In this document: piece after piece, positions 20,816 to 29,639 of the stretch | How positions within the stretch are numbered: position 1 is the first letter of the stretch | Layout: every line of letters begins with the position of its first letter | Assembly: GCF_016917755.1 (NCBI RefSeq) | Contig: NZ_CP070326.1 | Location: forward strand, 3,658,001-3,722,000 | Direction: 5' to 3' | Length of the DNA: 64,000 nt | Source of the DNA: Streptomyces noursei | Lineage (GTDB): Bacteria; Actinomycetota; Actinomycetes; Streptomycetales; Streptomycetaceae | Made by a program: the position numbers and the translations under genes | The notes under the pieces: model-generated | The model's input: the letters and a program-made list of their open reading frames with translations, nothing else | Database searches by the model: none | Told to the model about the DNA's origin: nothing

Positions 20816-21900
20816 CACAGCACCACCACCGAGCGCAGCACGTCGCCGGCGTGCATCCGGTCGAAGGCCCGCTCCACCTCGTCGATCCCGATGGTCTCGG
20901 TGACGAACGCGCCGAGGTCGATCCGGCCCTGCTGGTGGAGGTCGATCAGCATCGGGAAGTCCCGGGAGGGCAGGCAGTCGCCGTACCAGGAGGACTTCAG
21001 GGCGCCGCCGCGGCCGAAGACGTCCAGGAGGGGGAGTTCCAGGGTCATCTCCGGGGTGGGCACGCCCACCAGGACGACCGTGCCGGCCAGGTCGCGGGCG
21101 TAGAACGCCTGCCGGTAGGTCTCCGGGCGGCCGACCGCGTCGATGACGACGTCCGCGCCGAAGCCGCCGGTCAGCTCGCGGACGGCCTCGACGGGGTCGG
21201 TGGTGCGGGAGTTGATGGTGTGGGTAGCCCCCATGGTGCGGGCCGTCTCCAGCTTCCGGTCGTCGATATCCACGGCGATGATCTTCGCCGCGCCGGCCAG
21301 CCGGGCGCCGACCACCGCCGCGTCGCCGACCCCGCCGCAGCCGATGACCGCGACCGCGTCGCCGCGACCGACCCCGCCGGTGTTGATCGCGGCGCCGATC
21401 CCGGCCATCACCCCGCAGCCCAGCAGCCCGGCGACGGCCGGTGCGACGCCCGGGTCGACCTTGGTGCACTGGCCGGCGGCGACCAACGTCTTGTCGGCGA
21501 ACGCCCCGATACCCAGCGCCGGGCTCAGTTCCGTGCCGTCCTTGAGCGTCATCTTCTGCCGGGCGTTGTGGGTGTTGAAGCAGTACTGGGGCCGCCCGCG
21601 CAGACACGCCCGGCAGGAGCCGCACACCGCGCGCCAGTTGAGGACGACGAAGTCCCCGGGGGCGACGTCGGTGACGCCCTCGCCCACCGACTCCACCACG
21701 CCGGACGCCTCGTGGCCGAGCAGGAACGGGAAGTCGTCGTTGATGCCGCCTTGCTTGTAATGCAGGTCGGTGTGGCACACCCCGCACGCCTGCACCTTGA
21801 CCACGGCCTCGCCCGGCCCCGGATCAGGCACCAGGATCGTCTCCAGCCGGACCGGCTCGTTCTTCCCCGGCGCCACGACGCCGCGCACTTCCTGTGCCAT
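20815..21900 (-). CDS. mscR: S-(hydroxymethyl)mycothiol dehydrogenase
   Basis: 361 residues from ATG 21900 ([12 protein letters not shown]). Zinc-dependent class III-type alcohol dehydrogenase: CGVCHTDLH and [12 protein letters not shown] bind the catalytic zinc, [15 protein letters not shown] carries the four structural-zinc cysteines, and the Rossmann motif is GCGGVGDAA. It oxidises the mycothiol adduct of formaldehyde (and can act as an S-nitrosomycothiol reductase). Mycothiol is restricted to actinobacteria, in line with the host. Confidence 0.93.
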   Translation of the reverse strand: MAQEVRGVVAPGKNEPVRLETILVPDPGPGEAVVKVQACGVCHTDLHYKQGGINDDFPFLLGHEASGVVESVGEGVTDVAPGDFVVLNWRAVCGSCRACLRGRPQYCFNTHNARQKMTLKDGTELSPALGIGAFADKTLVAAGQCTKVDPGVAPAVAGLLGCGVMAGIGAAINTGGVGRGDAVAVIGCGGVGDAAVVGARLAGAAKIIAVDIDDRKLETARTMGATHTINSRTTDPVEAVRELTGGFGADVVIDAVGRPETYRQAFYARDLAGTVVLVGVPTPEMTLELPLLDVFGRGGALKSSWYGDCLPSRDFPMLIDLHQQGRIDLGAFVTETIGIDEVERAFDRMHAGDVLRSVVVL

Positions 21901-22020
21901 CGGTACCGCCCCTCTTCGAAGATCACGTACGGGACCACTGTGGCGCACGGCCACCGAGTCGTGCCACACCGTACGGAAAGGGACCGGCCACGGACAGGAT
22001 CACGGCCGCGCCCGCCCGAG

Positions 22021-23328
22021 TCACCAGCGGGGCACCGCGGGGGTGGTCCAGCCGGGGTCGGCGCGCCGCATCGCGGCGGCGTCGTCGCGGTCCCGGTAGC
22101 GGCCGTCGTCGGCCAGCCAGCGGCGGTGCAGGGCGGCGAGCCGGGTGCGGTCGAGGGTGACGCCGAGGCCGGGGGCGTCGACGACGTCCAGGTGGCCGGC
22201 GCGGAAGGCCGGGCGCTCGGTGAGGACGTCCTCGGTCTGCCAGGGGTAGTGGGTGTCGCAGGCGTGGTCCAGGTTGGGGACGGTGGCCGCCACGTGGGTC
22301 ATGGCGGCGAGGCTGATCCCCAGGTGGGTGTTGGAGTGCATGGCCAGGCCGAGGCCGAAGGTGCGGCAGAGCGCGGCGAGTTCCCGGGTGGCGTGCAGTC
22401 CGCCCCAGTAGTGGTGGTCGGAGAGCACGATCCGGACGGCGCCCCTGGCGACCGCCTCGGGGATCTCCTCGAAGGTGGTGACGCACATGTTGGTGGCGAG
22501 CGGGACCGGTGTACAGGCCGCGACGTGGGCCATCGCCTCGGTACCGCTGACCGGGTCCTCCAGGTACTCCAGGACGTCGGCGAGTTCGTCCGCCACCTGG
22601 AGCGCGGTCCGTTCCGACCAGGCGCCGTTGGGGTCCAGTCGCAGCGGCCGGCCCGGGAACGCCTCGGCCAGCGCCCGGATCGCGGCGCACTCCTGGTCGG
22701 GCGAGAAGACCCCGCCCTTGAGCTTGAAGGACGTGAAGCCGTGGCGGTCGGCGAACCGGCGGGCCTGGGCGACGATGCCGGCCGGGTCGAGGGCGGCGCC
22801 CCAGTCGTCCGGCTCGCCCGGCCCGTCGGGGTGTCGCTCCCACCGGTAGAAGAGATAGGCGCTGTAGGCGACCCGGTCGCGCAGCGCGCCGCCGAGGAGG
22901 GCGTGCACGGGCAGGCCGGCGGCGTGCCCCCAGGCGTCGAGGCAGGCGACCTCGAAGCCGGAGCGGACCGAGCGCCGCAGTTTGCCGGCGGTGCGGACGC
23001 CGCGCAGTCCGGCGGCGTCGACGCCGTCCGGGCCGGCCGGCTCCGACGGGCCGCGCATCCGCTCGGCGAGCGCGGCCAGGCCGTTCAGGTCCGTGACCGA
23101 CCGGCCGATCAGGGCGGCGGCCAGCGGGCGGGCCAGGTCGAGGTATGCGGTGTCCCCGTAGGTCTCCCCCAGGCCGGTGGCGCCGCCCGCGGTGACCAGT
23201 TCGATGATCAGGCGTGGGGTGTACGGCTGGTGCACGCCGTGGGTGTTGAGCAGCGGGGGGTCGGCGACCAGGACCGGGGTGAGTCGGACCTCGGTGACGA
23301 CCAGGTCCGCGGGGCGGGGGGCGACCAT
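22021..23328 (-). CDS. Glucarate-dehydratase-like enolase superfamily enzyme
   Basis: 435 residues from ATG 23328, with GGAGA 9 bases upstream; ATG 23361 would add 11 residues. The catalytic FKLKGG (KxK), the metal-binding RLDPNGAW, YLEDP and later acids, and HSNTHLGIS with the general-base His match glucarate dehydratase. It would convert D-glucarate or a related aldarate to 5-keto-4-deoxyglucarate in the cytoplasm. A GntR-like site lies upstream. No other aldarate genes are adjacent. Confidence 0.88.
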   Translation of the reverse strand: MVAPRPADLVVTEVRLTPVLVADPPLLNTHGVHQPYTPRLIIELVTAGGATGLGETYGDTAYLDLARPLAAALIGRSVTDLNGLAALAERMRGPSEPAGPDGVDAAGLRGVRTAGKLRRSVRSGFEVACLDAWGHAAGLPVHALLGGALRDRVAYSAYLFYRWERHPDGPGEPDDWGAALDPAGIVAQARRFADRHGFTSFKLKGGVFSPDQECAAIRALAEAFPGRPLRLDPNGAWSERTALQVADELADVLEYLEDPVSGTEAMAHVAACTPVPLATNMCVTTFEEIPEAVARGAVRIVLSDHHYWGGLHATRELAALCRTFGLGLAMHSNTHLGISLAAMTHVAATVPNLDHACDTHYPWQTEDVLTERPAFRAGHLDVVDAPGLGVTLDRTRLAALHRRWLADDGRYRDRDDAAAMRRADPGWTTPAVPRW

Positions 23329-23342
23329 CGGCGTTCGTCTCC

Positions 23343-23357
23343 ATATGTAGACAACAT
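23343..23357. promoter_or_regulatory. Possible GntR-type operator
   Basis: ATATGTAGACAACAT lies 14 bases before the chosen start of the dehydratase gene. On the minus strand it reads TTGTCTACAT, close to the TTGTATACAA-like sites of FCD-type GntR regulators that control sugar-acid genes. Single site, no regulator gene nearby. Confidence 0.35.
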
Positions 23358-23543
23358 CCATGGACCGGGATGGAGGCTAGGGAGCGCGCCCACTCTCCGT
23401 CAAGAGCCGCGTCACAGCGTCCAGTTGGATCCCCGCACCACCCAACCCTTTACCAACCCTTTAATCTTCGCGCGTAGATACCTCTGCACCACCTCTGTTA
23501 CACCTACCCGGGACCATCCCCCACGCTTTTCAAGGAGCCGCGC

Positions 23544-24338
23544 ATGCCCCGTCCCGCCCTCTCCCGTCGTGTCCGCCTGGGCGGTGCGGTGGCCGCCGCG
23601 CTCGTCGCCGGCACCGCGGTGTTCGGCGCCGGCCAGGCCACCGCCGAGCACTCCGTGCCGCGCACCGACAAGGAGATCCCCAACCTCACCCTGGTGCAGG
23701 ACAAGATCAAGGCGTACTACGGCGACACGGTGACGGCCGACGGCGAGCACTACGCCTCCCCCACCAGCAACTACGCCCGCCAGGTCCGCGGCATAGAGGC
23801 CAAGGCCCGCACCTACCTGACCGGCGCGCTCGCCAAGAAGGGCACCGGCAAGGCCAAGCCGGCCATCGTCCTGGACATGGACGACACCACCCTGCTGACC
23901 TACAACTACGAGCTCAAGGTCGGCTTCAACTTCACGCCCAAGTCCCAGGACGAGTACCTGGAGCACACCGACATGGCCGCGGTCTTCGGGATGAACGACC
24001 TGGTCAACTGGGCCCACAAGAAGGGCGCCGAGGTCTTCTTCGTCACCGGCCGCAAGGAGGCGCAGCGCGACTGGAGCGTGCGCAACCTCAAGAACGTCGG
24101 CTACGGCGTCCCGCTGGACCGCGCCCACGTCTACCTGCGGGACAAGGAGCACCCGCCCGCCTACCTGCCCTGCGGCAAGACCTGCTCGACCATCGATTTC
24201 AAGTCGGGCACCCGCCGGCACATCGAGTCCCTCGGCTACCGCGTCGTCGCCAACTTCGGGGACCAGTACAGCGACCTGGAGGGCGGCGCGGCGGCGCGCA
24301 CCTTCAAGCTGCCCAACCCGATGTACTACCTGCCGTAG
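23544..24338 (+). CDS. Secreted HAD-family acid phosphatase
   Basis: 264 residues with a signal peptide (RRVRLGGAVAAALVAGTAVF, cleavage near ATAEH, residue ~34). The HAD nucleophile motif is VLD111-M-D113-DT, followed by FFVTGR and the late NFGDQYSDLEGG metal motif, as in class B/HAD acid phosphatases. It probably removes phosphate from organic phosphoesters outside the cell. AAGGAG precedes the ATG. The AT-rich stretch at 23440-23480 may hold the promoter. Confidence 0.9.
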   Translation: MPRPALSRRVRLGGAVAAALVAGTAVFGAGQATAEHSVPRTDKEIPNLTLVQDKIKAYYGDTVTADGEHYASPTSNYARQVRGIEAKARTYLTGALAKKGTGKAKPAIVLDMDDTTLLTYNYELKVGFNFTPKSQDEYLEHTDMAAVFGMNDLVNWAHKKGAEVFFVTGRKEAQRDWSVRNLKNVGYGVPLDRAHVYLRDKEHPPAYLPCGKTCSTIDFKSGTRRHIESLGYRVVANFGDQYSDLEGGAAARTFKLPNPMYYLP

Positions 24339-24343
24339 GCGGC

Positions 24344-24378
24344 GGCCCCCGGCGCCCTCCCAGGGGGCGCCGGGGCCC
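24344..24378. terminator. Bidirectional terminator between phosphatase and RNase Z genes
   Basis: A 13-14 base GC-rich inverted repeat (GGCCCCCGGCGCCC with its near complement to 24378) fills the 41-base gap between convergent stops. Confidence 0.75.
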
Positions 24379-24379
24379 C

Positions 24380-25285
24380 TCAGCGCCTCTTGGGGAGCGG
24401 CACCCGCAGCAGGTCCGTGGCAATGGTGAGTTCGCCGCCGAAGCCCGCCGCGCGCGCCTGCCGCTCGAAGTCGGCGGGGTCGGCGTAGCGCTGCGAGAAG
24501 TGCGTGAGCACCAGATGGCGCACGCCGGCGTCGGCGGCCACCCGGGCCGCCTGTCCGGCCGTCAGGTGCCCGTGTTCCTCGGCCAGTTGGACGTCCTCGT
24601 CGAGGAACGTGGACTCGATCACCAGCATGTCCACACCCGCCGCGAGCGCATGGACGCCGTCGCACAGCCGGGTGTCCATGACGAAGGCGAAGCTCTGGCC
24701 GGGGCGGGCCTCGCTGACCTCGTCGAGGGTGACGCCGTTCAGCTCGCCGGCCTGCTGGAGGCGGCCGACGTCCGGTCCGGCGATGCCGTGGGCGGCCAGT
24801 TTCTCGGGCAGCATCCGCCGGCCGTCCGGCTCGGTGAGGCGGTAGCCGTACGACTCGACCGGGTGCGAGAGCTTGCGCGCCTGGAGGACGTATCCCTTGG
24901 CGCGGTCCAGTTCACCGTCGGCGGAGACCGGCCGCTGGGCGATCCGGACCGTCTCCCGGTAGGCGGTGGCGTACCGCAGCCGCTCGAAGAACCGCTCGCC
25001 GCTGGCCGGGTAGTGGGCGGTCACCGGATGCGGCACCCGGTCGAGGTTGATCCGCTGGATCACCCCGGCCAGGCCCAGCGAGTGGTCGCCGTGGAAGTGG
25101 GTGATGCAGATCCGGTTGATGTCGTGGGCGGCGACCCCGGCCCGCAACATCTGGCGCTGGGTGCCCTCGCCGGGGTCGAAGAGCAGCCCCTGGCCGTCCC
25201 AGCGCAGCAGATAGCCGTTGTGGTTGCGGTGCCGGGTGGGGACCTGGCTGGCGGTCCCGAGGACGACCAGTTCGCGTACCGACAT
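24380..25285 (-). CDS. rnz: Ribonuclease Z
   Basis: 301 residues of the long metallo-beta-lactamase RNase Z family: [13 protein letters not shown] at the active site, [10 protein letters not shown] near the start, VMDTRLCDG and a late LTHFSQRY. It cuts the 3' trailer of tRNA precursors; this suits tRNAs that lack an encoded CCA, as both in this window do. It lies 6 bases after the HIT gene, one transcript. Confidence 0.95.
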   Translation of the reverse strand: MSVRELVVLGTASQVPTRHRNHNGYLLRWDGQGLLFDPGEGTQRQMLRAGVAAHDINRICITHFHGDHSLGLAGVIQRINLDRVPHPVTAHYPASGERFFERLRYATAYRETVRIAQRPVSADGELDRAKGYVLQARKLSHPVESYGYRLTEPDGRRMLPEKLAAHGIAGPDVGRLQQAGELNGVTLDEVSEARPGQSFAFVMDTRLCDGVHALAAGVDMLVIESTFLDEDVQLAEEHGHLTAGQAARVAADAGVRHLVLTHFSQRYADPADFERQARAAGFGGELTIATDLLRVPLPKRR

Positions 25286-25291
25286 GGCTCG

Positions 25292-25651
25292 TTATCCGGG
25301 GGGCCACTGGAGGCCGCGGCCACCGAGGACGTGCAGGTGGGCGTGGAAGACGGTCTGGCCGGCGCCGGAGCCGGTGTTGAAGACGACCCGGTAGCCGGTC
25401 TCCTCGATCTGGTCGTCGGCCGCGACCTCGCGGGACTCGGACAGTATGTCGGCGATCACCTTCGGCTCGGCGGCGGCGAGCTCCGCCGCGTTCGGGTAGT
25501 GGGCCTTGGGGATCACCAGGACGTGCGTCGGGGCCTGGGGGTTGATGTCGCGGAACGCGACGGTGGTCTCGGTCTCGCGGACGATCGTCGCCGGTACCTC
25601 TCCCGCCACGATCTTGCAGAACAGGCAGTCGGCCTGCGGTTCTCCCGCCAC
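25292..25651 (-). CDS. HIT-family nucleotide-binding protein
   Basis: 119 residues from GTG 25651, preceded by GGGAGGAG at 7 bases. CLFCKIVAGEVPA opens the domain and the catalytic histidine triad is FHAHLHVLGG. HIT proteins of this HINT-like group hydrolyse nucleoside phosphoramidates. It is the first gene of the HIT-rnz pair. Confidence 0.93.
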   Translation of the reverse strand: MAGEPQADCLFCKIVAGEVPATIVRETETTVAFRDINPQAPTHVLVIPKAHYPNAAELAAAEPKVIADILSESREVAADDQIEETGYRVVFNTGSGAGQTVFHAHLHVLGGRGLQWPPG

Positions 25652-25762
25652 CGGTGGACTCCTCCCGGGTCGCGCGGCATGCGCCGTACGCACCCTGCGT
25701 ACGCCCTCCGGATGCTAGCCGATCACCCCGGCACGTCCCGGGGGCGGCCCTTGGCGACCCTC

Positions 25763-25810
25763 CCCGGGGTCGGCCCCGGGGTCGGCCCTGGGGTCGGCCC
25801 CGGGGGCGGT
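25763..25810. repeat. Four 12-base GC-rich tandem repeats
   Basis: CCCGGGGTCGGC is repeated four times; the third copy has one change and the fourth three. It lies between the divergent HIT and OsmC genes and may affect promoter spacing. Confidence 0.85.
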
Positions 25811-25886
25811 CTCCCGGATCGCGGCCCGGCAGAGCCTAAGCTGATCTCTCAGACCGCATTGGCCCCACAAACGGGAGTTGTGCACC

Positions 25887-26318
25887 ATGGCAACCACGCG
25901 CACCGCCACCACCCACTGGGAGGGCAACCTCCTGCAGGGCAAGGGCACCGTCGCCCTGGAATCGTCCAAGATCGGCACCTACGACGTGAACTGGCCCGCC
26001 CGTGCGGAGCAGCCGGGCGGCGTGACCAGCCCCGAGGAACTGATCGCGGCGGCCCACTCCTCCTGCTACTCGATGGCCTTCTCGCACGGCCTGGCCGGCA
26101 AGGGCCACACCGTTGAGGCGCTGGACACCCGGGCCGACGTCACCTTCCAGCCCGGTGAGGGCATCACCGGCATCGTGCTGACCGTCAAGGCCCGGGTCCC
26201 CGGCCTGTCCGAGGCGGACTTCCAGGCCGCGGCCGAGGACGCCAAGAAGAACTGCCCGGTCAGCCAGGCCCTGGCGGGCGTCAAGAACATCACGCTGCAC
26301 GCCGAACTGCTCTGCTGA
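25887..26318 (+). CDS. OsmC/Ohr-family peroxidase
   Basis: 143 residues from ATG 25887, GGGAG 9 bases upstream (TTG at 25878 is less likely). The two redox cysteines are in AAHSSCYSMAFS and KKNCPVSQAL. OsmC-type thiol peroxidases reduce organic hydroperoxides. The ELIAAAHSSC pattern is closer to OsmC than to Ohr. Confidence 0.93.
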   Translation: MATTRTATTHWEGNLLQGKGTVALESSKIGTYDVNWPARAEQPGGVTSPEELIAAAHSSCYSMAFSHGLAGKGHTVEALDTRADVTFQPGEGITGIVLTVKARVPGLSEADFQAAAEDAKKNCPVSQALAGVKNITLHAELLC

Positions 26319-26329
26319 CGGACCAACGG

Positions 26330-26410
26330 CGGCGTGCCGGGCGGCCCTTGGGGCGGCCGGCACGCCGTGACGTCCCGTCGCCCGCGCCCTGCGGGCGCAC
26401 GACGGGACGT
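26330..26410. terminator. Two successive stem-loop terminators between osmC and rsmE
   Basis: The first has perfect 11-base arms (26330-26340 and 26357-26367); the second has perfect 11-base arms (26370-26380 and 26400-26410) with an inner GCGCCC/GGGCGC pair. They fill the gap between convergent genes. Confidence 0.8.
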
Positions 26411-26416
26411 TGCGGG

Positions 26417-27160
26417 CTAGCTCCAGCGGCCGGTGCGGCCCAGCAGCAGGGCGGTCGCCGCGGTGCCGGCCGTGGACGTCCGCAGCACGGACGCGCCCAG
26501 GCGGTACGGCTTGGCGCCCGCCTCGGCGAAGGCCGCCAGCTCCTCCGGCGAGACCCCGCCCTCGGGGCCGACGACCAGCACGATCGAGCCCTCGGTGGGG
26601 AGTTCGGCGGTGGCGAGCGGGGTACTGCCCTCCTCGTGCAGGACGGCGGCGAAGTCGGCGTCGGCGAGCAGCTGGGCGACCTGCTTGGTCGACAGCGGGT
26701 CGGCGACCCGCGGGAAGGTCAGCCGGCGGGACTGCTTGCCCGCCTCGCGTGCCGTGGCACGCCACTTGGCCAGCGACTTGGCGGCCCGCTCGCCCTTCCA
26801 CTGCGTGACGCAGCGCGCCGCGGACCACGGCACGATGGCGTCCACTCCGGTCTCCGTCATGGTCTCCACGGCCAACTCCCCGCGGTCGCCCTTGGGCAGC
26901 GCCTGCACCACGGTGAGGGTGGGCACCGGCGGCTCCTCGGTGCGCAGCCCGCTGACGGCGACGGTCAGCCGGTCCTTGCCCTCGACGGCGGCGACCGTGC
27001 CCTCCGCACCGGTCCCGGCGCCGTCGGTCAGCACGACCTCCTCGCCGACCCGCAGCCGCCGCACCGACACCGCGTGCCGGCCCTCGGGACCGTCCAGGGT
27101 CAGCGTGCCCCCGGCCCGTACACCGGCGAGCGACTCGACCAGGAAGACGGGCGCGGTCAC
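26417..27160 (-). CDS. rsmE: 16S rRNA m3U1498 methyltransferase RsmE
   Basis: 247 residues from GTG 27160. SPOUT-fold methyltransferase with the knot motif LVVGPEGGVSPEEL and LGASVLRTSTAGTAA. It methylates U1498 in 16S rRNA. The start overlaps the nitronate monooxygenase stop by 4 bases. From memory, RsmE often neighbours dnaJ/hrcA and HIT genes in actinobacteria, as here. Confidence 0.95.
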   Translation of the reverse strand: MTAPVFLVESLAGVRAGGTLTLDGPEGRHAVSVRRLRVGEEVVLTDGAGTGAEGTVAAVEGKDRLTVAVSGLRTEEPPVPTLTVVQALPKGDRGELAVETMTETGVDAIVPWSAARCVTQWKGERAAKSLAKWRATAREAGKQSRRLTFPRVADPLSTKQVAQLLADADFAAVLHEEGSTPLATAELPTEGSIVLVVGPEGGVSPEELAAFAEAGAKPYRLGASVLRTSTAGTAATALLLGRTGRWS

Positions 27161-28263
27161 ACCGCACCGCCCGGTCCGTAGCCCGGGCCGCCCAGGCCCA
27201 ACGAGACGCGGGCGGCGTCGAGTTCGGCGGCCAGCACCCCCACCAACTGCCCGGCGGGCATCTCCCGCGCCAGCCGATGCCCCTGCCCCGCCCAGAGGTT
27301 GAGCCCCTGCGCGTCACCCGCCTTGGCGGCGGCCTTGCGGACCGGGGCGGTGAGGTAGTGCACGGCGGGGTAGGCGGCCGGGGCGTACGGGCCGTGCTCC
27401 CGCAGGAAACGGTTCACCAGGCCGCGGGCCGGCCGCCCGGAGAACGCCCGGGTCAACTCGGTATGCGTGAAAAGAGGGTTGGTCAGCGCCTGCTTGTGCA
27501 GCGGGTTGGCGCCGGACTCGAGGGTGGCCAGGAACGCGGTGCCCAGCTGCGCCATCGAGGCTCCGGCGGCCAGCACCGCCGCGATCTGCGCGCCGCGCAT
27601 CAGCCCGCCGGCGGCGATCACCGGGATCTGCACCGTCTCCCGGACCTGGGCGAGCAGCGCCAGCAGGCCCAGCCCGGAGCCTGTCCCGTCGGCGTGCGGA
27701 TCGTCCCGGTGGGTGCCCTGGTGGCCGCCCGCCTCCACGCCCTGTACGCACACCGCGTCCGCGCCCGACCACTGGGCGGCCTGGGCCTCGGCGGCGGTGG
27801 TGACCGTGACGACGGTGTACGTGCCGACCTCGGCGAACGCGTCGAGGACCGCCCGCGAGGGGCAGCCGAAGGTGAAGGAGACCAGCGGCACCGGATCGTC
27901 GCGCAGGATCGCGACCTTGGCCTCGTAGCCGTCGTCGGTGGGGCCGTTGACGTCGCCGAGCTCGGTCTCGTACCAGGCGGTCTCGCCGGCGAGTTGCTCG
28001 CGGTAGACCTCGACGGCGGAGGTGTCGGTGAGGGCGGGCTGCGGCATGAAGAGGTTGACGCCGAAGGGCCGGCCGGTCAGCCCCCGCAGCTGTTTGATCT
28101 CCTGGTACATCCCGTCGGCGGTTTTGTAGCCGGCGGCCAGGAAGCCGAGGCCACCGGCCTCACAGACGGCGGCGGCCAGCTCGGGTCCGGAGCCGCCGCC
28201 CGCCATCGGGGCCTGCACGATGGGGTGACGGCAGAAATCGGTGAGCGCGGTGGGCATGCCCAC
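27157..28263 (-). CDS. Nitronate monooxygenase
   Basis: 368 residues, FMN-dependent TIM barrel of the 2-nitropropane dioxygenase family: QAPMAGGGSGPELAAAVCEA at the start, CVQGVEAGGHQGTH and VIAAGGLMRGAQIAAVLAAG in the flavin-binding half. It oxidises alkyl nitronates such as propionate-3-nitronate. It is coupled to rsmE. Confidence 0.92.
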   Translation of the reverse strand: MGMPTALTDFCRHPIVQAPMAGGGSGPELAAAVCEAGGLGFLAAGYKTADGMYQEIKQLRGLTGRPFGVNLFMPQPALTDTSAVEVYREQLAGETAWYETELGDVNGPTDDGYEAKVAILRDDPVPLVSFTFGCPSRAVLDAFAEVGTYTVVTVTTAAEAQAAQWSGADAVCVQGVEAGGHQGTHRDDPHADGTGSGLGLLALLAQVRETVQIPVIAAGGLMRGAQIAAVLAAGASMAQLGTAFLATLESGANPLHKQALTNPLFTHTELTRAFSGRPARGLVNRFLREHGPYAPAAYPAVHYLTAPVRKAAAKAGDAQGLNLWAGQGHRLAREMPAGQLVGVLAAELDAARVSLGLGGPGYGPGGAV

Positions 28264-28390
28264 ATCGTGTCACGCCCGGCACCCCACCCAGAACCGGGGC
28301 GGCGGTCACGGGAAACTCCCGGACCGCCGCCCCGGTCGGGGTGGCTCCTGCCTCGTGCCGCGCTCGCCCGGGGAACGATCCCAGGCGGAC

Positions 28391-28457
28391 GGCCGAACGA
28401 CTACCGTCCGTTGAAGGCATCCGTCAACCGCGAGAACAGTCCTTGCTGCCCCGGCTG
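28391..28457 (-). repeat. Displaced copy of the dnaJ 3' end
   Basis: 67 bases match 28493-28559 at 60 positions. Read on the minus strand it encodes QPGQQGLFSRLTDAFNGR and a stop, a second version of the last residues of DnaJ, 102 bases (34 codons, in frame) beyond the true stop. There is no start codon, so it is a remnant of a partial duplication unless the first stop is read through. Confidence 0.85.
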
Positions 28458-28502
28458 GCTGTGCCTGCCCGGGGGACACCCCCCGGACCCCCGGCCGAAC
28501 AG

Positions 28503-29639
28503 CTACCGCCCGTTGAACGCATCCTTCAACCGCGAGAACAGCCCCTGCTGCCCCGGCTGAAACTGGCCCTGGGGGCGCTCCTCGCCGCGCAGCTTGGCCA
28601 GTCGGCGCAGGAGTTCCTCCTGCTCCGGGTCGAGCTTGGTCGGGGTCTGCACCTCGACGTGGACGATCAGATCGCCCCGGCCGTTGCCGCGCAGGTGGGT
28701 CACGCCGCGGCCGTGCAGCGGGATCGACTGGCCGGACTGGGTGCCGGGCCGCACGTCGACCTCCTCCATCCCGTCCAGCGTCTCCAGCGGGCACTTGGTG
28801 CCCAGCGACGCCGCGGTCATCGGGATGGTGACCGTGCAGTGCAGATCGTCGCCGCGCCGCTGGAACACCGCGTGGGGGAGCTCGTGGATCTCGACGTAGA
28901 GGTCGCCGGCGGGGCCGCCGCCGGGGCCCACCTCGCCCTCGCCGGCCAGCTGGATCCGGGTGCCGTTGTCGACACCGGCCGGGATCTTGACCGTGAGGGT
29001 GCGGCGGGAGCGGACCCGTCCGTCGCCCGCGCACTCGGGGCACGGCGTCGGCACGACCGTGCCGAAGCCCTGGCACTGGGGGCAGGGCCGGGAGGTCATG
29101 ACCTGGCCCAGGAAGGACCGGGTGACCTGCGAGACCTCACCGCGACCGCGGCACATGTCGCAGGTCTGCGCCGAGGTGCCCGGCGCCGCGCCCTCGCCGC
29201 TGCACGTGGTGCAGACGACGGCGGTGTCGACCTGGATGTCCTTGGTGGTGCCGAACGCGGCCTCGCTGAGCTCGACATCGAGGCGGATCATGGCGTCCTG
29301 GCCGCGGCGGGTCCGCGAGCGCGGACCGCGCTGCGAGGCCGTGCCGAAGAACGCGTCCATGATGTCGGAGAAGTTGCCGAAGCCGGCGCCGAAGCCGCCC
29401 GCGCCGCCGGCACCGCCGGACTGCGAGAGGGGGTCGCCGCCGAGGTCGTAGACCTGCTTCTTCTGCGGATCCGAGAGGACCTCGTAGGCGGCGTTGATCT
29501 CCTTGAACCGCTCTTGGGTCTTGGGGTCCGGATTCACGTCCGGGTGCAGCTCGCGCGCCAGCCGCCGGAACGCCTTCTTGATCTGGTCCTGCGAGGCGTC
29601 CCGACCGACACCGAGGACCGAGTAGTAATCCGTGGCCAC
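28503..29639 (-). CDS. dnaJ: Co-chaperone DnaJ
   Basis: 378 residues. J domain with the HPD triad (RELHPDVNPD, residues ~30-40), Gly-rich linker with GGAGGFGAGFG, four CxxCxGxG zinc repeats (CTTCSGEGA, CDMCRGRGE, CPQCQGFGT, CPECAGDGR) and the C-terminal substrate-binding part. It stimulates DnaK ATPase. The GTG start at 29639 directly abuts the hrcA stop, so the HrcA/CIRCE system controls it. Confidence 0.96.
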   Translation of the reverse strand: MATDYYSVLGVGRDASQDQIKKAFRRLARELHPDVNPDPKTQERFKEINAAYEVLSDPQKKQVYDLGGDPLSQSGGAGGAGGFGAGFGNFSDIMDAFFGTASQRGPRSRTRRGQDAMIRLDVELSEAAFGTTKDIQVDTAVVCTTCSGEGAAPGTSAQTCDMCRGRGEVSQVTRSFLGQVMTSRPCPQCQGFGTVVPTPCPECAGDGRVRSRRTLTVKIPAGVDNGTRIQLAGEGEVGPGGGPAGDLYVEIHELPHAVFQRRGDDLHCTVTIPMTAASLGTKCPLETLDGMEEVDVRPGTQSGQSIPLHGRGVTHLRGNGRGDLIVHVEVQTPTKLDPEQEELLRRLAKLRGEERPQGQFQPGQQGLFSRLKDAFNGR

